A stretch of DNA of 11,992 nt from contig USAY01000057.1 in NCBI GenBank assembly GCA_900552755.1, positions 1 to 11,992 of the forward strand, written 5' to 3'. Below, piece by piece: positions 6,592 to 11,992 of the stretch. Position 1 is the first letter of the stretch. Each line of letters starts with the position of its first letter. The position numbers and the translations under genes are program-made. This stretch comes from an uncultured Collinsella sp. (GTDB lineage: Bacteria; Actinomycetota; Coriobacteriia; Coriobacteriales; Coriobacteriaceae). The notes beneath the pieces are model-generated. The model did no database searches and had not been told where the DNA came from. It saw nothing but the letters and a program-made list of their open reading frames with translations.

Positions 6592-8034
6592 ATGAAATAC
6601 CAGAAGCTTTGCGATGAAATCATCACAAAGGTCGGTGGTCGAGACAATGTGTTAGACGTGAGCCACTGCATTACGCGTCTCCGCTTCCACCTCAAGGATG
6701 AATCACTTGCCCAGACCAATGAACTTAAGGCGACGAAGGGCGTCGTTGACGTCATCCAGGCTGGCGGACAGTATCAGGTCGTGATTGGTGCCACTGTCGA
6801 GGCTGTCTACAACGACCTTGTTCAGATTGGCGGGTTCGACACCAAGCCCGCGCTCGATATCGATGAGTGCGACAATGTCAAGAAGGGCGATCCGTTCTCG
6901 CGCCTGCTCGCCATCATTTCCGAGATTCTGCAGCCGGTTCTTGGCGTGCTTATGGCCGGTGGCTTTATCAAGTCGATGCTCGCGCTCTGCACGGTTGCCG
7001 GTTGGCTTGCCAAGGACAGCAATACCTATGTGACGCTCTCGGCAATCGGAGATTCGGTCTTCTATTACTTTCCGCTAATCATTGGCTGGACGTCGGCCAA
7101 GAAGTTCGGACTTAAGCCCGTTATGGGAATGGCGCTCGGTGGTATCCTCGTCTACCCGACGCTCGTTGGCCTTATGGGCGGAGATCCGCTCTACACGCTC
7201 GGCGCCGGCACGGTCTTCGAGTCCAATGTCTACGGTGATATTTTTGGCATCCCGCTGATCATGCAGAATTACTCATCGACGATTCTGCCTGCGATCTTTA
7301 TCGTCTGGATTGCCTCCAAGGTACACAAGGCCCTTTCTAACGCGCTGCCCGCGCTTGTGAGCTCGTTCTTCTCCAACATCCTGACGCTCCTCATTTGCGG
7401 CATCCTTGGCCTGCTTGTGGTCGGTCCGGTCATGACGGTCCTCTCCAACATCGTTGCCCAGATCATTCTGATGCTCATCAACTTCCAACCCGCCATCGCC
7501 GGCTTCGTCATCGGCACGTTCTGGAGCCTGCTCGTCATGTTCGGCCTGCACTGGGGTATCATCCCGCTGTGGTTCCTCGATGTCGCAACCTACGGCTATG
7601 ACCTCATTAACCCGCTCGTGTATGCAGGCGGTTGTGCCATCGCCGGCGCTGTGCTTGGCATGATCATCCGAACCAAGGACTCCGAGGAAAATGCTGCCGT
7701 CAACATTCCCGCCCTTGTCTCTTCGATTTTCGGTGTCAACGAGCCTGCGCTTTACGCCATCTTGCTGCCGCGTAAGCGCCTTATGTGGGCAACCTTTATT
7801 TCCGCTGGTGTAGGCGGCGCCATTGCCGGCCTCATGGGTGCCAAGCTCTATGCCTTCGGCGCCTCCGGCCCGCTCGGTTTCCCGAGCTTTATTAACCCTG
7901 CCGGCATCGACACGGGCTTTATCGGCCTTGTCATCTCCGGTGTGGTCGCTTTCGTTCTGGCTCTTGTCGCCGCTATGGTGATCGGTACCAAGAAGGACGA
8001 GGGCGGTAAGGCACTCAACATCTCGGTGGACTAG
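6592..8034 (+). CDS. PTS sugar permease EIIBC, beta-glucoside (Bgl) family, no EIIA domain
   Basis: The 480-residue inner-membrane permease imports and phosphorylates a sugar or glycoside. Residues 1-85 are the EIIB domain, with the phosphorylated cysteine in SHCITRLRFHL (Cys26) and the start KYQKLCDEIITKVGG normal for the domain. Residues 100-465 are the multi-span EIIC domain with SEILQPVLGVLMAGG, a hydrophobic core, GLHWGIIP (318-325) and GVNEPALY (381-388, usually GxTEPA). Bgl-type enzymes often end with an EIIA domain; here the protein stops after a short tail (KKDEGGKALNISVD). The EIIA phosphate donor must come from another protein. The start at 6592 is chosen for AAGGAG six bases upstream. 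No phospho-glycosidase lies beside it. Instead it follows three hydrolase-like genes, so its cargo may be an acylated or amide-linked sugar derivative. Confidence 0.9.
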   Translation: MKYQKLCDEIITKVGGRDNVLDVSHCITRLRFHLKDESLAQTNELKATKGVVDVIQAGGQYQVVIGATVEAVYNDLVQIGGFDTKPALDIDECDNVKKGDPFSRLLAIISEILQPVLGVLMAGGFIKSMLALCTVAGWLAKDSNTYVTLSAIGDSVFYYFPLIIGWTSAKKFGLKPVMGMALGGILVYPTLVGLMGGDPLYTLGAGTVFESNVYGDIFGIPLIMQNYSSTILPAIFIVWIASKVHKALSNALPALVSSFFSNILTLLICGILGLLVVGPVMTVLSNIVAQIILMLINFQPAIAGFVIGTFWSLLVMFGLHWGIIPLWFLDVATYGYDLINPLVYAGGCAIAGAVLGMIIRTKDSEENAAVNIPALVSSIFGVNEPALYAILLPRKRLMWATFISAGVGGAIAGLMGAKLYAFGASGPLGFPSFINPAGIDTGFIGLVISGVVAFVLALVAAMVIGTKKDEGGKALNISVD

Positions 8035-8054
8035 TCTTTCTGCGCACTTTAACT

Positions 8055-8095
8055 AAATATGCCTCGGACGGCGACGTGCCGCCCGAGGCATATTT
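8055..8095 (+). terminator. Hairpin terminator between convergent PTS and LysR genes
   Basis: AAATATGCCTCGG (8055-8067) pairs with CCGAGGCATATTT (8083-8095), with further inner pairing of CGGC (8069-8072) and GCCG (8078-8081). The flanks are A-rich on the left and T-rich on the right (TATTTGTATT). It can therefore act in both directions, ending the PTS operon and, on the minus strand, the LysR/deformylase unit. Confidence 0.75.
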
Positions 8096-8157
8096 GTATT
8101 ATGTGCCGTTGTCAGCGTGTTTGCGGACACAGGTCTGCGGTTGTGGAGCAGCGGGGA

Positions 8158-9081
8158 TTATGACGGTCGTGCCGCGGTGGAAGATGTACGGTCGCCCTGC
8201 AGGAGCTGACGGTAGGGGAGGAAGCCGATGAACGAGACGACCGCCTGCGAGTGCGCGGCGTTCCGCTTGAGGTAGAGCCTGACCTCGGAGGTCGTCGCGG
8301 GCTCAAGCGGCACCAGGGCTACCTTTCCGCTGGCAAGCGATTCCGCCGGCTTGCGCATGAGGAATGAGACGCCGGCGCCGCGCGCGACAAGGGAGATGAT
8401 GTTCTCGGCTCGTTTGCCGGTGAACGTAACACGTGGGCCAAATTCAGCTTCGCGACAAAGGGAAAGGACGAGCTCGCTTACGAACGAGCCTTGGGGAAGC
8501 ATGAGGAAATTCTCGTCGATAAGGTCGTCTATCTCAACGGCGTCACGTTCGGCGAGCGGATGGTCGAGCGGAAGGACGGCCACGAGCCGGTCGGTCGTAA
8601 AGGGAATCTTTTTGAACTCCGGCTCGATGGCGCCGCCGTCACGGATGAAGGCCAGGTCAATGTCCTCGTGCAGGAGCATGCGCTTGAGTGTGTCGCCCTC
8701 GCCCTCGATGAGCTCGACAGAATATGAGGGGTTCGCCTGCTGAAAATCGATGACGGCGTCCGTGATCCCATAAGGGGCCATAATGGGGATAGAACCGACG
8801 GTGAGGTGCTCGAGCGGCTCACCTGCGCCTATTTGAATGGCGGCAAGATAGCGGTGCTGAAGCGTCGCAATTTTTTGCGCATAGGGGAGGAGCGCTTCAC
8901 CTTGCGCGGTGAGTGTTACGTGGCGCTGGCTTCGATCGATGAGCTTGCAGCCGAGTTCGTGCTCCATTGCCATGATGTGCTTGGAGAGGGTTGATTGCGA
9001 CATGAAAAGCAGTTCCGCCGCATCAAGAAACGTGCGTGACTGCGCTAAGATGGCGAATTCGCCAAAGCGGCTGATATCCAT
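8158..9081 (-). CDS. LysR-family regulator, candidate activator of the hydrolase/PTS operon
   Basis: The 307-residue LysR regulator has an N-terminal winged HTH (residues 2-60): MDISRFGEFAILAQSRTF, then LDAAELLFMSQSTLSKHI, then LGCKLIDRSQRHVTLTAQGE. The co-inducer domain follows, with LTVGSIPIMAPYGIT (from about residue 92), ELIEGEGDTLKRMLLHEDIDLAFIRDG, and FTGKRAENIISLVARGAGVSFLM. GGAGG on the minus strand (9093-9089) lies seven bases before the ATG. It is convergent with the PTS gene across a shared terminator. It also lies 36 bp downstream of the deformylase gene on the same strand, so it may be co-transcribed with it. LysR genes usually lie divergent from their target. Here the link to the operon starting at 2953 is inferred from adjacency and from the LysR-type operator there. 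Confidence 0.93.
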   Translation of the reverse strand: MDISRFGEFAILAQSRTFLDAAELLFMSQSTLSKHIMAMEHELGCKLIDRSQRHVTLTAQGEALLPYAQKIATLQHRYLAAIQIGAGEPLEHLTVGSIPIMAPYGITDAVIDFQQANPSYSVELIEGEGDTLKRMLLHEDIDLAFIRDGGAIEPEFKKIPFTTDRLVAVLPLDHPLAERDAVEIDDLIDENFLMLPQGSFVSELVLSLCREAEFGPRVTFTGKRAENIISLVARGAGVSFLMRKPAESLASGKVALVPLEPATTSEVRLYLKRNAAHSQAVVSFIGFLPYRQLLQGDRTSSTAARPS

Positions 9082-9117
9082 AGGGAGGCCTCCGGTACCC
9101 TCATTTTGGCAGGTGGC

Positions 9118-9528
9118 CTAAACCACGACGCCATTGCAGTGGTCGATTTCGTGTTGGATGATCTCGGCGGTGTAGCCCGAGAAGTTTTTGATGCGGTGAA
9201 CGAAGTTCTCGTCCAAATACTCAACCTTAATGCGGCGATAGCGGGTGCAGGGACGCTCGCCGATCAGCGAGAGGCATCCTTCGCTCGTCTGATAGGCATT
9301 GACCTGCTCAAGAATTTGAGGGTTGTACATCAGGAGCGCCCTGTTGCCGTCCTTTACGCAGATGATGCGTTTGCGCACACCGATCATGTTGGCGGCGAGC
9401 CCCACGCACTCGTGCTCATGCTCGTGGAGTGTATCCAGGAGGTCCTGCCCGGTCGCGGCATCGTCGGGCCCCGCGTCTTCGGAAGGCAGGCGCAAAAAGA
9501 ACTCGGATTTCATGATGGGCTTAATCAT
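9118..9528 (-). CDS. Short peptide deformylase-like protein (non-canonical motif 1)
   Basis: The 136-residue protein belongs to the peptide deformylase family, metal enzymes that remove the formyl group from the initiator methionine of new proteins. Motif 2 is EGCLS (Cys85, metal ligand) and motif 3 is QHEIDH (His126, Glu127, His130), all intact. Motif 1 reads GLAANMIG where active enzymes have GxAAxQ; the glutamine that helps stabilise the transition state is methionine (Met48). The protein ends just after motif 3 and lacks the C-terminal helix of E. coli Def (169 residues). Start ATG 9528 has AGGAG (9539-9535, minus strand) six bases upstream; the open frame extending to 9774 lacks coding character. 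Similar short deformylases with this motif occur in anaerobic gut bacteria, and their exact role is unclear. It may be a secondary enzyme beside a standard Def elsewhere. Confidence 0.82.
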   Translation of the reverse strand: MIKPIMKSEFFLRLPSEDAGPDDAATGQDLLDTLHEHEHECVGLAANMIGVRKRIICVKDGNRALLMYNPQILEQVNAYQTSEGCLSLIGERPCTRYRRIKVEYLDENFVHRIKNFSGYTAEIIQHEIDHCNGVVV

Positions 9529-9734
9529 GGCGGGCTCCTCATGTCTTATGCTTTCGTGGACTTTTAATAATAGCGCGGAAGGAAAGCTGCGCGTCCGCGT
9601 TACAATCTTTTGACGTTGGACCATGTTGCCAGATTCGTCGTGTACGGCGTCTGGCGTAAGTCTAGGGCTCATTTTTTCGCCCTGGACTGTTCCTCTGGGG
9701 CGATGCGACTGTCGTTCCAAGAGGAAGGAAATGC
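9529..9734. promoter_or_regulatory. Divergent intergenic region between deformylase and MFS exporter genes
   Basis: These 206 bp must hold promoters for both divergent genes. On the minus strand, TATTAT (at about 9573-9568) is a possible -10 for the deformylase gene, without a good -35. On the plus strand, TTGACG (9609-9614) is a possible -35 for the exporter, without a good -10. An inverted repeat, CGCGGA (9574-9579) and TCCGCG (9594-9599), could bind a regulator. None of these is strong. Confidence 0.35.
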
Positions 9735-11150
9735 ATGGGGAGCAAATCTCAGCAACAAGTTCAAGCAACGCCATCGGCCACTGCGGCGCTTCTCGTCGTT
9801 ATGTATATTGCAGCCTTTGTTGCCGCGTTTAACGAGAACATCATTAACGTGGCGTTGCACGACATTATGGCAGCCTTTTCGGTGAGTGCCACCACGGCGC
9901 AGTGGCTCGTTTCGGGCTACATGATCGTGACGTCGATCTTTACGGCCATCATGGCCTTCCTGTCCGGCCGTTTCTCGACGCGCAAGCTGTTGTTTTTCGC
10001 ATGCGGATGTATGGTCGCCGGCGAAGTCCTGTGTCTGATCGCTCCGTCGTTTAGCGTTTTGCTACCAAGTCGTATTTTGCAGGCATCGGGATCGGGCATC
10101 TTGTTCCCGCTCATGATGAACGTGGTGCTGTCTTGCGCCCCGCGCGAGAAGCTCGGTCTGTATCTGAGCCTGGGCGGTGCCTGCATTACGCTAGGGCCGG
10201 CGTTTGGACCCGTAATCAGCGGTCTTATGTGCACGTTGTTCGGCTGGAGGGCGGTGTTCGTAGTGCCGCTGGTGGGCGGCATTGTGGTCGCTGCGGCGGG
10301 CGTTAAGCTTGTTCAGAATGTCGGAGAGCGCTCGAGCACCACGCTTGATATTCTGTCGGTTGTTTTGCTCGCCGCCGGCATTACGGCATTCGTGTATTCC
10401 GTAGGCGAGTTCTCGACCAATCCGATTGCCGGCATCGTGGCGCTTTTCGCCGCCATTGTGCTGCTCGGCCTGTTTGCGGCCCGTCAGCTCAAGCTCGAGC
10501 ATCCGGTGCTTAACGTGCGTCCCATGGCGAGCGTTCGTTTTTGGCCCGCGTGCCTGCTTGTGGTGGTGTCGATGATGACGACGTTCTCGATGAGCGTTTT
10601 GTTGCCGCTCTATTTTGAGGGCGCATACGGCATGACCGCACTTATTGCGGGCTTGCTCATTTTGCCGGCGATTGCCTGCAACGCCGTGACCTCGATTGTG
10701 GGCGGACGCGTGATGGACGCCCGTGGCGCATGGCCGCTGCTGCCGGTCGGCTTTGCCCTGATTGCCGTGGGGCAGACTGCCATCTCGATGACGGCGGCAA
10801 GTATGAACATCGGCGTCGTCGTGGCGCTGACCGTTGTGGTGTATGCCGGAGTCGGTTTGGTGCTGAGCCCCTCGCAAACGGCCGGCTTGGAGACGCTGCC
10901 TGCCGCTGAGCATCCCCACGGAACGGCATTGCTTAACACGTGGAACATGATTGCCGCATCGTTTGGCCCATCGCTGTTTATCGGTCTGCTCTCGAGTTCT
11001 GCGGCGACTGCCGGCGCGGCTGGCGCTGCGACCGACGTTGCCCAGGCGATTGGATTTGCAACTGCCGTGCGTGTGGCGGCTGTGATTGCCGTGGTCGGGT
11101 TCGCGACGTCGCTGGTGTACGCTCGTCGCGAGTCGCACATGTCGCATTAA
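9735..11150 (+). CDS. MFS drug/proton antiporter, DHA2 (EmrB/QacA-like) family
   Basis: The 471-residue multi-span inner-membrane exporter is probably a proton-driven efflux pump. Family marks are the first helix ending NENIINVALHDIMAAFSVSATTAQWLVSGYM (compare NVALP...QWxxxxY in DHA2 proteins), motif A as LSGRFSTRKLLFF, RILQASGSGILFPL, the antiporter motif C as LGPAFGPVISGLM, and FGWRAVFVVPLV. About 12-14 hydrophobic segments follow to the end. The acidic residue usual in helix 1 (LDxTIVNVAL) is changed to FNENIINVAL, with a Glu one position on. The start ATG 9735 lies six bases after AGGAAGG. The gene is divergent from the deformylase and has no clear terminator. The substrate cannot be told from sequence. 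Confidence 0.9.
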   Translation: MGSKSQQQVQATPSATAALLVVMYIAAFVAAFNENIINVALHDIMAAFSVSATTAQWLVSGYMIVTSIFTAIMAFLSGRFSTRKLLFFACGCMVAGEVLCLIAPSFSVLLPSRILQASGSGILFPLMMNVVLSCAPREKLGLYLSLGGACITLGPAFGPVISGLMCTLFGWRAVFVVPLVGGIVVAAAGVKLVQNVGERSSTTLDILSVVLLAAGITAFVYSVGEFSTNPIAGIVALFAAIVLLGLFAARQLKLEHPVLNVRPMASVRFWPACLLVVVSMMTTFSMSVLLPLYFEGAYGMTALIAGLLILPAIACNAVTSIVGGRVMDARGAWPLLPVGFALIAVGQTAISMTAASMNIGVVVALTVVVYAGVGLVLSPSQTAGLETLPAAEHPHGTALLNTWNMIAASFGPSLFIGLLSSSAATAGAAGAATDVAQAIGFATAVRVAAVIAVVGFATSLVYARRESHMSH

Positions 11151-11302
11151 TGTGTGCACATAGATTCTGCAGCTAGATTGGATGGCGACACCATAAACTA
11201 ATGGACGTTTTGCCGAGAGGCATGAATGTTTAAAGCGCAAAGAGTGCGCGACGGGCCCCGCGAATGGGGCGATGATGCCCGAGAGGGCCAAGAAGGAGTC
11301 TC
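11151..11302 (+). promoter_or_regulatory. Leader region upstream of the MarR/RGG gene, with a small hairpin
   Basis: This 152-bp gap must contain the promoter of the next gene unless it reads through from the exporter. A possible -10, TAAACT (11194-11199), lacks a recognisable -35. Nearer the gene, GCCCC (11255-11259) and GGGGC (11266-11270) form a hairpin without a T run. It is therefore not a simple terminator and may be leader structure. AAGGAG (11293-11298) lies only four bases before the ATG. Confidence 0.3.
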
Positions 11303-11992
11303 ATGTCTGAGAACGAAGAGATCATGAACGAGACCGAGAACGAGACCATGGCTGCCGAGGTCGAGGCAGTCGAGACCGTGGAGACCGAAGCTGCCGAGGT
11401 TGAGGCTGCTGACGAGGTTTCCGCCGAGGAGGCCGAGGTTGTCGAGGCCGCCGCTGATTACGATGACGAAGAGCTGATGGACAAGATGCAGAAGGCCGCC
11501 CGCCTGCTGCGCAGCCGTCGCTTTGCTATTTCCAAGGAGGAGGAGGCCAAGGCCGAGCGCATGGCGAACATCGAGCGCGCCATCAAGCTTCTTGACCTCA
11601 AGCCCAAGATGGAGCAGAAGGAAATGTCCGACCTGCTGGGCATGCGCCTTCGTGAGCTCGATGGCCTGATGGCCGAGGCCGAGGCTGCCGATCTGGTCGG
11701 CCGCATCGACGACGCCGAGGGCGATATGCGCAAGATCGTTGTCTTCGCCGCCGAGGATGCCGCTGAGGGCCTGACCGAGCTTGCCAACAAGAAGGAGAAG
11801 CTCCTGCCCGAGCTTTCTTACGAGGAGGCCACCGAGCTGATGGCCGCTCTCGATAAGGTTATCGCTCCGCTCGTCGCCATGGGCCTGGACGAGGACCGCG
11901 GTCCTCGCGGCGGCCGTGACGAGCGCGGTGGCCGTGGCGGCGACCGTGGCGGTCGCGGCGGCTTTGGCGATCGCGGTGGCCGTGGCGGTGAC
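11303..11992 (+). CDS. MarR-like winged-helix protein with acidic N-terminus and RGG-rich tail (partial)
   Basis: 230 codons are visible and the frame continues past the right edge. Residues 1-56 are very acidic, rich in Glu, Ala and Val (repeats such as AAEVEA), and probably disordered. Residues 57-165 resemble a MarR winged helix: a helix KMQKAARLLRSRRF, IERAIKLLDLKPKMEQKEMS, then DLLGMRLRELDGLMAEAEAADLVGR, then a wing with IDDAEGDMRKIVVF and a following helix AEDAAEGLTELANKK. Residues 170-195 are a helical dimer-type segment. From residue 199 on, RGG and GGRGGD units repeat, as in RNA-binding RGG boxes. No other bacterial domain was recognised. It may bind DNA or RNA. It is encoded alone, with AAGGAG just upstream. 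The MarR assignment is by pattern and moderately sure; the function is unknown. Confidence 0.72.
   Translation, partial: MSENEEIMNETENETMAAEVEAVETVETEAAEVEAADEVSAEEAEVVEAAADYDDEELMDKMQKAARLLRSRRFAISKEEEAKAERMANIERAIKLLDLKPKMEQKEMSDLLGMRLRELDGLMAEAEAADLVGRIDDAEGDMRKIVVFAAEDAAEGLTELANKKEKLLPELSYEEATELMAALDKVIAPLVAMGLDEDRGPRGGRDERGGRGGDRGGRGGFGDRGGRGGD
11897..11992 (+). repeat. Repetitive RGG/GGD-coding DNA
   Basis: Short imperfect repeats of the type GGCGGYCGTGG and CGCGGTGGCCGTGGC fill the end of the window in frame with the gene at 11303. They encode a Gly/Arg/Asp-rich tail that continues past the edge. Such repeats can expand or contract by slippage, so tail length may vary between strains. 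Confidence 0.7.

Noticed and set aside
9529..9774. N-terminal extension of the deformylase into the exporter gene
   Set aside because: The ATG at 9528 has AGGAG at the right distance, and the protein then matches the short family length. The extension would overlap the divergent exporter.
11153..11160. TGTGCACA palindrome just after the exporter gene
   Set aside because: An 8-bp palindrome is common by chance, and no second copy or promoter supports it.
10191..11291. Long open frame on the minus strand (366 codons) opposite the MFS exporter
   Set aside because: Its product is rich in His, Arg and Gln with no domain, and it lies opposite a clear transporter gene.
11897..11992. Possible CRISPR-like or satellite repeat at the right edge
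   Set aside because: The repeats are in frame and encode RGG/GGD units, with no spacers between identical repeats.

Overview
The window looks like chromosomal DNA of a high-GC gut actinobacterium of the class Coriobacteriia, most likely Collinsella or a close relative. This is inferred from the GC-rich codon use, GTG starts behind strong AGGAGG-type Shine-Dalgarno sites, a Bgl-type sugar PTS, and a MarR-like protein with a glycine/arginine-rich tail. No rRNA, tRNA, CRISPR array, insertion sequence or phage gene was seen.

Layout. (1) 1-1043: the start of an EamA-type transporter on the minus strand and a divergent LysR regulator, separated by a compact promoter region. (2) 1103-2785: an XRE-type DNA-binding domain fused to an AlaA-like aminotransferase, preceded by three copies of AAATTGAACT (one within a perfect inverted repeat) and followed by a strong hairpin terminator. 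A second Shine-Dalgarno/ATG inside the gene would release a stand-alone 405-residue aminotransferase. (3) 2855-8095: the most interesting region, a four-gene unit with a clear promoter and a LysR-type operator upstream. It encodes an amidohydrolase-fold protein that lacks the usual metal ligands, two adjacent ceramidase-like proteins (one with intact zinc ligands, one with a ligand His lost), and a Bgl-family PTS EIIBC permease with no EIIA domain and no phospho-glycosidase nearby. It ends at a hairpin terminator shared with convergent genes. (4) 8158-9528, minus strand: a LysR regulator, candidate controller of region 3, and upstream of it a short non-canonical peptide deformylase. (5) 9735-11150: a DHA2-type MFS drug exporter. 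(6) 11303-end: a MarR-like winged-helix protein with an acidic N-terminal region and an RGG-rich C-terminal tail, cut by the window edge.

How they may work together. Region 3 reads as an inducible uptake-and-hydrolysis pathway. The PTS would import and phosphorylate a sugar-containing compound, and the three cytoplasmic hydrolase-like proteins (none has a signal peptide) would cleave amide or ester linkages in it. The substrate cannot be named from sequence. The operator geometry (palindrome about 64 bp upstream of the predicted transcription start, plus a half-site touching the -35 box) fits activation by a LysR-family protein. The XRE-aminotransferase looks like a metabolite-sensing autoregulator, or a regulator and enzyme made from one gene.
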